Positions 33,878 to 41,808 of a stretch of DNA of 64,000 bases are shown here, piece by piece (within the stretch, counting starts at the first letter, position 1; each line of letters opens with the position of its first letter). Location of the stretch: positions 2,973,501-3,037,500 of the forward strand of contig NZ_CP072801.1 in NCBI RefSeq assembly GCF_017901135.1, written 5' to 3'. Below the pieces are notes generated by a model. That model searched no databases, had not been told where the DNA came from, and saw only the letters and a program-made list of their open reading frames with translations. Made by a program: the position numbers and the translations under genes. Source of the stretch: Thiothrix litoralis. GTDB lineage: Bacteria > Pseudomonadota > Gammaproteobacteria > Thiotrichales > Thiotrichaceae.

Positions 33878-34701
33878 ATCGAGGATTTGATGGCCTCTTC
33901 ACGCACCACAAAAGGCAGGTAATGTACCTGCGTTTGCACACGACCATCCGGCAACAGCACAATATCACGCCACGCCGGGCGCGTGTGGTCGAACTCGATA
34001 TTTTGGCGTACCGGCTTCATCTGCACACACGTTGCCGGTGTACCGTGGACAGCCACCGTGCGTCCACCAGCATACTCATGCTGACCGTTGAATTCCTGAT
34101 GGATATGCCCATTGAAGACCACTTTCACCTGAGGGAAGTGTTCCACCAGATTCCAGAAATAGGTTCTTTGTCGCAACCCCATCACATCCATCCACTCGCT
34201 GCCGATAGGAACGGGGTGATGGTGCATGAAAACAGCCACGAAATGGTCTTCCCGGATACTCACCAGCAATTTTTCAAAGCGCTCGAATTGCTCATCCGTC
34301 AAACGCCCGTCGGGTTTGCCGTCAGCATGGGTATCCAGCAATAACAAATGCCACTTACCCACTGCCACATGTTCCGGCATTTGCACATTACCACTGAGAT
34401 TTTCCTGCATCATCTTGGGAATATCATGATTACCCGGAATGGTATACACCGGCAACGGAAAAGCATTCAGCATCGTATTGACACGCTGATAGGTCGCGGG
34501 AGTCTCTTCCTGCGCCAAATCCCCGGTCAGCATCAAGGCACTGTAACCAACAACACGCGTCCGCAAATGTGCCAACATGGCCTTCAACGACAGATTCGGA
34601 TAAATAGGCATATCCGTCCAGGTCAAACGGGAATCATCGCTGGCGTAGCAGTGACTGTCGGTGACCTGAAACAGGCGTACCGTGTCAGGTATTTTTTTCA
34701 T
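33874..34701 (-). CDS. cpdA: CpdA-type 3',5'-cyclic-AMP phosphodiesterase (calcineurin-like metallophosphatase)
   Basis: 275 residues. Metal ligands are in place: FQVTDSHCY (Asp, His), MLTGDLAQEETP, IPGNHDIP, FMHHHPVPIGSEWMD and FNGHIHQEF. The TSH/DSH start and the MHHHP motif match CpdA, which lowers cAMP and thereby CRP signalling. GAGGGG precedes the start. Other class III phosphodiesterase substrates remain possible. Confidence 0.88.
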   Translation of the reverse strand: MKKIPDTVRLFQVTDSHCYASDDSRLTWTDMPIYPNLSLKAMLAHLRTRVVGYSALMLTGDLAQEETPATYQRVNTMLNAFPLPVYTIPGNHDIPKMMQENLSGNVQMPEHVAVGKWHLLLLDTHADGKPDGRLTDEQFERFEKLLVSIREDHFVAVFMHHHPVPIGSEWMDVMGLRQRTYFWNLVEHFPQVKVVFNGHIHQEFNGQHEYAGGRTVAVHGTPATCVQMKPVRQNIEFDHTRPAWRDIVLLPDGRVQTQVHYLPFVVREEAIKSSI

Positions 34702-34875
34702 AATTTATAGCCCCTCACGAGCCTATCTTAACGCAACTGACCACATAACCACATTTTATAGTTATTTTCATTTGTTTGGCTAGCTCCTTTTTCAGGCAAC
34801 AACAACCAGCAACACAAGTACTGTTAAACCGTCACATCCTGTTCATTACACTGATAATCTTGTATTTTACTGCAA

Positions 34876-35646
34876 ATGAAACTGATCGACACACATTGCC
34901 ACTTCGACGAGCCTGATTTTACTGATGACAGGTCATTATTAGTCGATAAAATGCACGAACGGGGGGTCACTGATCTTATATTCCCGGCAACCAGCGCCAA
35001 ACATTGGCCGCGACTGCGCGATATTTGTTCTGAATCCCCACATTTTCATGCGACTTATGGTCTGCATCCGGTATACCTGGCAGAACATACCCCTGAAGAT
35101 ATCGTGGCTTTACGCCACTGGCTGGAACAAGAACAACCCGTTGCCGTTGGCGAATGCGGATTGGACTTTTTTCTGCCACATCTGGATATCCAGACGCAAG
35201 AAGACCTCTTCACTGCTCATTTGAAGCTTGCCCGTGAATTCGATCTGCCGCTGATTATCCATGCAAGACGCTCGCTTGACTGTGTTCTGAAACACATTCG
35301 GCGCTTCTCTGGTGAAAATAATTTAAAAGGTGTCATTCACAGCTTCGCGGGTAGCCAGCAACAAGCCAACCAACTGATCGAACGCGGGTTTTATCTGGGT
35401 GTTGGCGGCACATCAACCTATCCACGCGCCCAACGCTTACGTACTATCCTTGCCAATGTACCGCTGGAAGCCCTGTTGCTGGAAACTGACGCCCCCGACC
35501 AGCCGGATAGCGCCTGGCGTGGCAAACGCAATGACCCCACCCGCTTGCCGGTCATCGCCGCCACCTTGGCTGAACTACGCGGCGAAAGCCTCGCACGGAT
35601 TGCTGAAGTGACCACCGCCAATGCGGTACAATTATTCAAACTGTAA
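34876..35646 (+). CDS. TatD-family metal-dependent hydrolase (YjjV-like)
   Basis: 256 residues, TIM-barrel DNase/hydrolase. Motifs: DTHCHFDEPDF, VGECGLDFF, IIHARRSLDCVL, VIHSFAGSQQQAN and LLETDAPDQPDS. LIFPATSAKHWPRL fits the YjjV branch. The leader is short: a GATAAT -10 at about 34852 would give only a dozen bases before the ATG, and no ribosome binding site is seen. Confidence 0.9.
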   Translation: MKLIDTHCHFDEPDFTDDRSLLVDKMHERGVTDLIFPATSAKHWPRLRDICSESPHFHATYGLHPVYLAEHTPEDIVALRHWLEQEQPVAVGECGLDFFLPHLDIQTQEDLFTAHLKLAREFDLPLIIHARRSLDCVLKHIRRFSGENNLKGVIHSFAGSQQQANQLIERGFYLGVGGTSTYPRAQRLRTILANVPLEALLLETDAPDQPDSAWRGKRNDPTRLPVIAATLAELRGESLARIAEVTTANAVQLFKL

Positions 35647-35657
35647 TGTGAGTCCTT

Positions 35658-36152
35658 ATGAAATACTTTTTTCCCTTCATGATGGTGCTGGTCATCCTTT
35701 CTGGTCTCAGCCTGATCGTAACGCCTTACATTGGCGAGTACATTTTCCCGGCCTCAAAAACCACACTGCGGGCGGCTGATCCTGAGCAGGCCAAGCAGGC
35801 ACTTGCCGACTGGTTCAACACTTCCCCCGCAAGCCTGAGTGATGTGCAAGCCATCAAACAGGTTTCCGCACAAGTCAACAACTCATGGTTCACCTTCAAA
35901 GCAGATGCCCCCCCTGTGAAAAATTTCATCCTTCAGAACCGGCTCAAGCAACAGGATTTAACCCCTGAAACCCTGCAAAAGGTATTCATGGCACAAACCC
36001 CGGCAATCCCCTGGTGGCAACCTGCCGCACTGGAGCGCCAAACCTGCTTCATCGGCACCGACGAAGGTCAGGAAATTGGCCTGATTTACCACGCTGAACT
36101 CAGGACAGGGTTTATCGTCATCCGCACCCGCACAAAACCAGCCAAGTTTTGA
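35658..36152 (+). CDS. Single-pass membrane protein of unknown function
   Basis: 164 residues. One N-terminal helix (residues 4-23, FFPFMMVLVILSGLSLIVTP), then a soluble part of about 140 residues predicted outside the cytoplasm, with one Cys near residue 128 (LERQTCFIGT). It follows tatD by 11 bases, so is probably co-transcribed. Family not recognised. Confidence 0.65.
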   Translation: MKYFFPFMMVLVILSGLSLIVTPYIGEYIFPASKTTLRAADPEQAKQALADWFNTSPASLSDVQAIKQVSAQVNNSWFTFKADAPPVKNFILQNRLKQQDLTPETLQKVFMAQTPAIPWWQPAALERQTCFIGTDEGQEIGLIYHAELRTGFIVIRTRTKPAKF

Positions 36153-36181
36153 GTTGCACGATCTAATACCAACAGCAAGGC

Positions 36182-36874
36182 TTATGCCTGCAAGGGTGGG
36201 GATTGTTGCTGGAAGAGCGAGTGGGCACTCTGCACCCACCCTTCGGGTACAGAGGAAAGTTCAGCGCCAAGAACGCGCTGAATGGAATACAGATCATCTG
36301 AAGTAAATTCAGCCACCTGACGGTAGGTGACAATCCCCAGCGCCTGTAACTTGCTGGCGACACGCGGGTTGATACCCTGAATGCGCGTCAAATCATCACG
36401 GTTGGCAGCGCTGAAGGTATCCTCACGTAACGGCACGGAAGAACTAGTGGTAATCACGCCCTGCTGCTGGCTCAAAGCTGCCTGCAATGCCGCCAGTTCC
36501 TGTTTGTTACCTTGCAGTTCAGCCGTCAAATTGCCCAACACCTGTTGCTGCTGATGACATTTATCCAGCAAGCTCTGGTATTGCAGCCGGGTTTTTTCCA
36601 GTGTTTTCCTGACTTGCAAGAATTGACCGTACTCGGTATCCGAAGGCGGCGTGCCAATCTTGCGTAAAACGCCTTCCAATTGCCGTATCGTGTTACGCAC
36701 ATTAACATTTTCCCGTGCCGAATCCTCATAATTCCGCCGCAAACCCGCCAGTTCGATGCGACACGCCGTAGCAGCCTGATGATAGATAAATCGGGCAACC
36801 CACCAGCCAACCAGCCCACCCACGACGATAGCGCCCCCTAACAACACCGACATCTGGATGGCAAGATATTCCAT
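36182..36874 (-). CDS. Membrane-anchored coiled-coil protein with C-terminal helix-hairpin-helix domain
   Basis: 230 residues. Helix at 5-27 (LAIQMSVLLGGAIVVGGLVG, WW following), a coiled coil at about 35-135, and a helix-hairpin-helix domain at about 160-215 with LTRIQGINPRVASKLQALGI and YRQVAEFTSDDLYSI, the type seen as a C-terminal add-on in many proteins. The anchor resembles that of the gene at 44119. It is the last gene of the minus-strand polarity-like cluster, 3 bases after the OmpA-family gene. Confidence 0.72.
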   Translation of the reverse strand: MEYLAIQMSVLLGGAIVVGGLVGWWVARFIYHQAATACRIELAGLRRNYEDSARENVNVRNTIRQLEGVLRKIGTPPSDTEYGQFLQVRKTLEKTRLQYQSLLDKCHQQQQVLGNLTAELQGNKQELAALQAALSQQQGVITTSSSVPLREDTFSAANRDDLTRIQGINPRVASKLQALGIVTYRQVAEFTSDDLYSIQRVLGAELSSVPEGWVQSAHSLFQQQSPPLQA

Positions 36875-36877
36875 ACA

Positions 36878-37627
36878 CTACTCCTCCAACACGGTAATAT
36901 CGACACGCCGATTCTTGCTGGAATCTTCAGCACTATTGTGATCAACAACCGGGCGGGTAGAACCATAACCTTTAGCCACCACCTGTTTGGCATCCACGTT
37001 CTCGGACAGCAAATAGTTACGCACCCCTTCAGCACGCGCCTGACTCACCGCCAGATTTCCCAGTGCCGTTCCCTCATTATCGGTGTGGGCTGACACCTCA
37101 ATCACCATGCCAGAGTGTTTGCGCAGCTCCGCCAGCACTTGCCCCAACACGGCAATACTCTCTGCATCCAGCTCGGCGCGGGCATACTCAAACTGGATAG
37201 GACTCAAGTCGATCTGTTCAATAGGATATTTCTTGGAGGGGATGTACAACTTGCCGGTAGGTACTGGCGGTAAAACGTTAGACACATCCAGCGCTTGTTG
37301 CGCCGTGCTGCTACTCACGGGAACCAAGCGATTTTCTACCTGACGTACCCCGTAAACATTGCCAACCAGCGCCTGTAAACGCTCTGCTTCGGCCTCACCC
37401 ACCACGGTTCCAGACAAGATGCCATCCCGACCGTTAAAACGCACCATATGCGTAGGCAGCCCGGCCTCCGCCAATGCTTGACGGGTACGCTGCAATAAAT
37501 CAGTTTCGATGGTGGGCTGTCGTACCAGCAGACTCAACAAGGTCAACAGGGTAACCGTCACCAATAACAGTAACGCAGCGAAAGGCAGTAATTGCTGTTT
37601 GCCTACAGCGAAAGCAGGAAAAGCCAT
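36878..37627 (-). CDS. OmpA-family protein with N-terminal anchor and BON-like domain
   Basis: 249 residues. A hydrophobic helix at about 14-36 anchors it in the inner membrane or acts as a signal. Residues 45-105 look like a BON-type domain (RFNGRDGILSGTVVGEAEAE). The C-terminal OmpA/MotB peptidoglycan-binding domain has PIQFEYARAELDAESIAVL, VIEVSAHTDNEGTALGNLAV, SQARAEGVRNYL and AKGYGSTRPV, then NRRVDITVL. It should tie the envelope to the wall. A strong hairpin lies just before its start. Confidence 0.86.
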   Translation of the reverse strand: MAFPAFAVGKQQLLPFAALLLLVTVTLLTLLSLLVRQPTIETDLLQRTRQALAEAGLPTHMVRFNGRDGILSGTVVGEAEAERLQALVGNVYGVRQVENRLVPVSSSTAQQALDVSNVLPPVPTGKLYIPSKKYPIEQIDLSPIQFEYARAELDAESIAVLGQVLAELRKHSGMVIEVSAHTDNEGTALGNLAVSQARAEGVRNYLLSENVDAKQVVAKGYGSTRPVVDHNSAEDSSKNRRVDITVLEE

Positions 37628-37646
37628 TCAACACTCCAAAATCATT

Positions 37647-37680
37647 GCTCAGACCATTGAATATAGTTCAATGGTTGAGC
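37647..37680 (-). promoter_or_regulatory. Strong hairpin in the leader of the OmpA-family gene
   Basis: GCTCAGACCATTGAA pairs with TTCAATGGTTGAGC across a 5-base TATAG loop: 14 bp with one bulged G. It ends 20 bases before the OmpA-family ATG on the minus strand and has no T-run. An operator for a dimeric regulator or an mRNA structure are both possible. Confidence 0.45.
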
Positions 37681-37745
37681 ATTGAGATTAAGAAGTTTGA
37701 TGGTTGTCAGCCAGCAACAGCCGGATGGAGGGGAAGAACCAGCAG

Positions 37746-37771
37746 ATTAGCAGGATAACCTGCTAATTTTT
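37746..37771 (+). terminator. Hairpin with T-run between fimV-like and OmpA-family genes
   Basis: ATTAGCAGG (37746-37754) pairs with CCTGCTAAT (37759-37767) around ATAA, followed by TTTTT on the plus strand. The flanking genes run on the minus strand, where only an A-run precedes the stem, so its role is unclear; it may attenuate antisense transcription or act as a weak terminator of the upstream part of the cluster. Confidence 0.4.
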
Positions 37772-37801
37772 AATGATTAACGGCTAATAGCCCGCCAAGC
37801 G

Positions 37802-38839
37802 TCAGGTAATGAAGGAAAGGATTTCACGGGCTTCCTGACGTTGTTGCCCAACGCCTTCCACCAGTACATCCTTCAAAATGTCTGCTGCGGCAGGCGCATC
37901 ACGCAAATCCAGATAAGCACGGGCAATATCCAGCTTGAGGGCAGCATCGGCATTGCCTTCCTCCACCTCCTCAACTACCGTGGTTACCATTTCTGGCACA
38001 TCATCCGGCGAGACAGCGGCGGCAACAGCGGGGCGAACATGGGCTGATGCCGGGGCAGGTGCATCTACCGCAGCAGTTGCCGTGGCAGTACCCGTAGGAA
38101 CCAATGCTACAGGTTCACGTTTGCGACGCAACAGCCAGATCAGGGGAATCGTCAATAAAGCCAGCAAACCCAACAGTATCCAGGGCAGGTTTCCTGCGCT
38201 GGCAGCATTATTTTCAGCCACCGCCACAGCGGCACGAATCTGTTGCAAATCATTCTGCAAGGTTTCGTTATCGCGCTTGGCGCTAGCTAACTGCTCTTCC
38301 AGCGTGCGTTTAGCAGCCTCACTTTCCTGAAGTGACTGCTTGGCTTCATCCAGTTGCTTTTGCAACGCATCAGTGGCGTTAGTATCCGGTGCGGGTGCTT
38401 CGACAGCCCCTTTGACCATTTCCTGCAAGCCTGCATTTTCTTCTTGCAGCATTGCAATCGTGTCTTTGAGTTCCGCAATCGCCGCCGGGTCAGCCCCTGC
38501 TTGCGGTGGAGAAGGATCTGGTGGCGGTGGCTCCAGCTCTGGAATATCCTTGGCATCCGGCAACGTCAGGGTTTTGCCAACAATCAGGCTGTTAACATCC
38601 GGCTTGCTGAACGCCGTCGGGTTACGCTTAAGGATTTCCTGCATGATCGCTTGAGTGTTAGCGTAGCCGGGGTAGTGCTCCGCAACAATTTTACTCAAGA
38701 CATTACCGGACTGGATTTCCCAGACCTTCTCTTCAGCCAGGGCAGTGCCAGACAAGCACACCCCGATGAATGCAGCAGTCACCAGCACACGCGGCAATCT
38801 GGCGTGCAATGGCAGGCTGAATAGGGTCAATTTTTTCAT
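37802..38839 (-). CDS. FimV/HubP-like protein (short form)
   Basis: 345 residues with FimV order but less than half the usual length: signal peptide (1-35, ending LAEE), LysM-like FimV N-terminal domain at 36-95 (EIQSGNVLSKIVAEHYPG; KPDVNSLIVGKTLTLPD), Pro-rich linker, coiled coil at 115-205, a membrane helix at about 215-233, a low-complexity linker, and the C-terminal FimV helical domain (LDIARAYLDLRDAPAAADIL; QEAREILSFI). FimV/HubP proteins mark cell poles and help assemble type IV pili. The long acidic repeats are missing. Confidence 0.83.
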   Translation of the reverse strand: MKKLTLFSLPLHARLPRVLVTAAFIGVCLSGTALAEEKVWEIQSGNVLSKIVAEHYPGYANTQAIMQEILKRNPTAFSKPDVNSLIVGKTLTLPDAKDIPELEPPPPDPSPPQAGADPAAIAELKDTIAMLQEENAGLQEMVKGAVEAPAPDTNATDALQKQLDEAKQSLQESEAAKRTLEEQLASAKRDNETLQNDLQQIRAAVAVAENNAASAGNLPWILLGLLALLTIPLIWLLRRKREPVALVPTGTATATAAVDAPAPASAHVRPAVAAAVSPDDVPEMVTTVVEEVEEGNADAALKLDIARAYLDLRDAPAAADILKDVLVEGVGQQRQEAREILSFIT

Positions 38840-38841
38840 GG

Positions 38842-39588
38842 CTAGCTAACCAGTGTATCCATCAGGTCAATCATAAATTCGGTGTCTTCCTGTTCCTGTA
38901 TTTCCCAGCCCAGCAAGCCGAGGCTTTCCAACACACTTTTACCTTTGGCATCATTCCCCATTGCTGGCAGAAGTTGCTGCAACTCTGGGCGTAGTGCCTG
39001 CATTCGCGGACTTACCAACAACACATGGCGGATCACGTGTATTTCACTGCGGATCAATTCGCGCACCTGACGCTGGATCACCCCGGAAAGTGCCTCAAAG
39101 GCATCCCGCAGGAAAAATCCCACATCCGCTTGCCCCTGCAATAATTGCTTGGCAACCAGCACATAAGTGTCAACCGCCTGTGTCTCGACATTATCGGCTG
39201 ACAAATCCGCCGGTTCCAGCATGATCATGGAGATCAGGTTCACATCCGGGTCATCTGTGGTAGCAATCCGAATCCCTGGTTTCAGGTCTTCGATATGCCG
39301 CACTGCTGAATCTACCGCAACCGCAATAATGGCTTCATCCGATTTGTGCAACGGGGTAGCAATTGCCGTAAAACCTTTTTCGCGCACCAACATGGCGGCA
39401 TCGAAAGGGTTGGCGTAAATCAAATCAATGCTATCGTTCTGGATGGCTGTCCGCTGGTTGGCAAAGTTCTGGTACAACTCCACATGAATCTGCACCCCCA
39501 ATTGGCGTTGCAGCCAGGTATTAAAGATATACCAGCCTGCAATCTGGGCAGGGGGGAAATCAGGGCTGACCGTCATCACATAACGCAT
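38842..39588 (-). CDS. PhnD/SsuA-like substrate-binding fold protein, apparently cytoplasmic
   Basis: 248 residues resembling phosphate/phosphonate-type periplasmic binding proteins: LGVQIHVELYQNFANQRTAI, DLIYANPFDAAMLVREKGF, and LLQGQADVGFFLRDAFEAL. It starts MRYVMTVSPDFPP with no signal peptide, and no ABC transporter genes adjoin, so it is more likely a sensor or adaptor than a transport protein. Located between the PAS and FimV-like genes, a few bases from each. Role in the cluster is inference. Confidence 0.7.
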   Translation of the reverse strand: MRYVMTVSPDFPPAQIAGWYIFNTWLQRQLGVQIHVELYQNFANQRTAIQNDSIDLIYANPFDAAMLVREKGFTAIATPLHKSDEAIIAVAVDSAVRHIEDLKPGIRIATTDDPDVNLISMIMLEPADLSADNVETQAVDTYVLVAKQLLQGQADVGFFLRDAFEALSGVIQRQVRELIRSEIHVIRHVLLVSPRMQALRPELQQLLPAMGNDAKGKSVLESLGLLGWEIQEQEDTEFMIDLMDTLVS

Positions 39589-39592
39589 AACC

Positions 39593-40078
39593 TTACACCT
39601 CTGCCTGCTTTAACTGAGAATAAAGCGTCATACATGCCTCCACTTGGGTACGGGAAGGTTTACGCCGCACCGAAGTACAGCTCACCGCTTCGCCGTTGCG
39701 CACATTCAGGATAATAGTGGCGTAGACCCAATAGTAACGTCCATCTTTGCACAAGTTTTTAACATAACCATGCCACTTTTGGCCTTGCGTCACAGTATTC
39801 CAAGCCTCCTTGAAAAGGGATCTTGGCATATCTGGGTGCCGCAAAATATAGTGTGGCTGACCAATCAACTCCGCTTCGGTATAACCCGACATCTCAACAA
39901 ATGCCTGATTACAATGGGTAATAACCCCTTGCAGGTCAGTCCGGGAAACAATCAACTTCCCTTCTGGGAAAGGAATTTCCTCGTCTTTCACCAGTACGCG
40001 CCGCGAAGTACCATCATAGTAATGCATCAGGTGCTCTCGGTAGGGTTCCTGTACATCCCGCGTAGTCATGTCTTCCAT
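39593..40078 (-). CDS. PAS-domain protein, Aer-like
   Basis: 161 residues from MEDMTTRDVQ at 40078; GGAGAG stands 5 bases upstream, whereas the frame opens 45 bases earlier. One PAS domain occupies residues 45-150: LIVSRTDLQGVITHCNQAFV, MSGYTEAELIGQPHYILRHPD and KNLCKDGRYYWVYATI. The YWVxA and HPDMP features are those of FAD-binding Aer-type PAS domains, so it may sense redox state. There is no output domain; it must act through partners, probably neighbours in the cluster. Confidence 0.85.
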   Translation of the reverse strand: MEDMTTRDVQEPYREHLMHYYDGTSRRVLVKDEEIPFPEGKLIVSRTDLQGVITHCNQAFVEMSGYTEAELIGQPHYILRHPDMPRSLFKEAWNTVTQGQKWHGYVKNLCKDGRYYWVYATIILNVRNGEAVSCTSVRRKPSRTQVEACMTLYSQLKQAEV

Positions 40079-40181
40079 CGCATCTCTCCGTGTTGACCCC
40101 ACGCAATCTGGTGCGCGGCACACTTACACCGCACACATTAAAAACTGCATTGACTGAGCAACTTTTTTATTATTATTTAAA

Positions 40182-40200
40182 TAAATAAACGGTTTATTTA
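40182..40200. promoter_or_regulatory. Perfect palindrome TAAATAAAC-G-GTTTATTTA
   Basis: 19-base perfect palindrome in the 135-base gap between the PAS and roadblock genes, in a very AT-rich stretch with no T-run after it on the minus strand. It may be an operator for the downstream part of the cluster. Confidence 0.35.
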
Positions 40201-40213
40201 GCGCTACTTATAC

Positions 40214-40576
40214 TTAAATGATTTTTCCAATATTTTCTGCGGCGCGTTTCACATCCAGGAAAATCAGGCCAAGACGGGCATTCGGCTTTGCGAGCACCGT
40301 CACCACAGCCTCATTACCGGCGTGCGTCATCAAAATATAGCCTCTGGCTCCCTTGATCAGCACTTGTTCGAGTGCACCACGAGCCAGTTCTTCAGCAGTG
40401 CGATCCCCCAATGACAACATGGCGGCACTCATCGCACCCACACGGTCTTCATCCATCCCGCCGGGAAGCATGGAAGCCATCATCAGGCCATCCGTGGACA
40501 GGACGGCAGAAGCCTCAATGTCAGCAGACGAACCATTCAGGTCACTCAGGATGGAGTTCAGCATTTCAGAGCGCAT
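40214..40576 (-). CDS. Roadblock/LC7-domain protein
   Basis: 120 residues forming a single roadblock domain: LNGSSADIEASAVLSTDGLM, MASMLPGG, AMSAAMLSLGDRTAEEL, GYILMTHAGNEAVVTVLA and ARLGLIFLDVKRAAENI. Roadblock proteins such as MglB are GTPase-activating partners of small GTPases such as MglA, and conservon CvnB proteins pair with CvnD GTPases. A small GTPase lies two genes upstream, so interaction is likely. Confidence 0.9.
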   Translation of the reverse strand: MRSEMLNSILSDLNGSSADIEASAVLSTDGLMMASMLPGGMDEDRVGAMSAAMLSLGDRTAEELARGALEQVLIKGARGYILMTHAGNEAVVTVLAKPNARLGLIFLDVKRAAENIGKII

Positions 40577-40614
40577 GGCGTTTTATCTCCTTGGTTATAA
40601 ATCTTCATTCACAG

Positions 40615-41262
40615 TTAAACGGGTATTTCAATATTGCCGTAACGCATTTCCAGCGCCCACACCAAACGTTTAAAATCAGGCTGATTGAACTGCGGGATAC
40701 CGCCGATAATCAGGGTAAAACGGTTCTGCCCGATATATAACGGCCAAAACCCCACCTCACTATTGCCACTAGCATCCACCAGACCCCAGGCACGCTGGCG
40801 GTAGCCCAAATTGCCGTGCAGTAATTCCTTATGGCGGGCATACACGGCTGTCAGGTTGGCACTCAATGCTGCCAGTTCTTCAGCCGCCTCATGGGTAAAC
40901 CCAGCGCTGCCCAGATACAAACCCCGACTTTCTGCCAAAATCGCTTTGCCCTCATCCGACAAGGTACGCAGCAGTTTGGGCAGCAAGCGCTCCAAGGTTT
41001 TTTCCGGGGCTGTTTCACTGTTTTCCTGCCCCAAAATCAACCCGGCCTCCTGCATCCAGTGAACAAACTCTAGTGCCCGTTTTTTCTTGTAACCGCTCAA
41101 CTCACAAGCCACATCCACCGTAAACAAGGGCGTAACAGCTTCTTGCAGCAAACGGTGTAAAAACAGTCGCCCTGGTTCTTCGGCATTATCCTGTACAGCG
41201 TAATAAGTACCCGCCGGGGTAATGCTTAAATGCAGGTTTTCAGTGAGTATGTATTCGCTCAT
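40615..41262 (-). CDS. Winged-helix plus roadblock-like protein (proposed), 215 residues
   Basis: No family recognised at first sight. Residues 35-75 (LFTVDVACELSGYKKKRALE, FVHWMQEAGLI) look like a winged helix. Residues 90-205 have a roadblock-like pattern: a start helix LLPKLLRTLSDEGKAILAES, then RGLYLGSAGFTHEAAEELAA, LSANLTAVY, and late strands ending FTLIIGGIPQF and a final helix. It lies between the roadblock and GTPase genes and overlaps the GTPase stop by one base, the position of CvnC in actinobacterial conservons. The fold reading is inference. Confidence 0.55.
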   Translation of the reverse strand: MSEYILTENLHLSITPAGTYYAVQDNAEEPGRLFLHRLLQEAVTPLFTVDVACELSGYKKKRALEFVHWMQEAGLILGQENSETAPEKTLERLLPKLLRTLSDEGKAILAESRGLYLGSAGFTHEAAEELAALSANLTAVYARHKELLHGNLGYRQRAWGLVDASGNSEVGFWPLYIGQNRFTLIIGGIPQFNQPDFKRLVWALEMRYGNIEIPV

Positions 41263-41804
41263 CAGTTGATCACTCCCGGATCCAGCGAGAACAGCAACGC
41301 CTGAAGCAGCATGGTGATATCTTTATGGCTACGCGCATCCACCTCGAAAACAGGGGCTTGCAACGACAAGGATTCCAGATAATGCCGGTATTCGGGCAAC
41401 CCTGGTTTGCGCTGCAAATCCATCCGGGTCACGCCCACCACCATTTGCTGTTTCTCGATAAAATCGCGGAATGCATTGGTGTAAAAGCGGATATCCTGAA
41501 AGGGATCATGGCGGGTATTATCCAGCAGCAGGATCAGGCCAATCCCGCCTTTGGTAAGAATGTCCCACATGAAATCGAAGCGCTCCTGACCGGGTGTGCC
41601 ATACAAATGCACCCGCTCGTTGTCACTCAGACGGATCAGGCCGTAATCCATAGCAACAGTGGTTTGCGGCTTGCGGCTCTTGGTCATGTCCGACGCGTAC
41701 TCATCGGTAGCAATCGGCTTGATATCACTGATGGAAGCAATAGCAGTGGTCTTGCCTGCACCCACGGGACCGGTAAAGATGATTTTACGGTTGATCATAC
41801 TCAT
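41262..41804 (-). CDS. Small Ras-like GTPase (MglA/CvnD-like)
   Basis: 180 residues. P-loop FTGPVGAGKTT at 10-20 (Lys18), switch region with TTVAMDYG, and switch II LYGTPGQERFDFMWDIL (GTPGQE at 69-74). LILLLDNTRHDPF follows. The base-recognition loop reads VTRMDL in place of NKxD, as tolerated in this prokaryotic group. The pattern is closest to CvnD-type conservon GTPases as remembered; MglA is more distant. With the roadblock protein it forms a probable nucleotide-dependent switch. Confidence 0.88.
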   Translation of the reverse strand: MSMINRKIIFTGPVGAGKTTAIASISDIKPIATDEYASDMTKSRKPQTTVAMDYGLIRLSDNERVHLYGTPGQERFDFMWDILTKGGIGLILLLDNTRHDPFQDIRFYTNAFRDFIEKQQMVVGVTRMDLQRKPGLPEYRHYLESLSLQAPVFEVDARSHKDITMLLQALLFSLDPGVIN

Positions 41805-41808
41805 AAGG

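Noticed and set aside
38842-39588. Phosphonate ABC transporter binding protein
   Set aside because: No signal peptide and no permease or ATPase genes nearby; only the fold similarity is kept.
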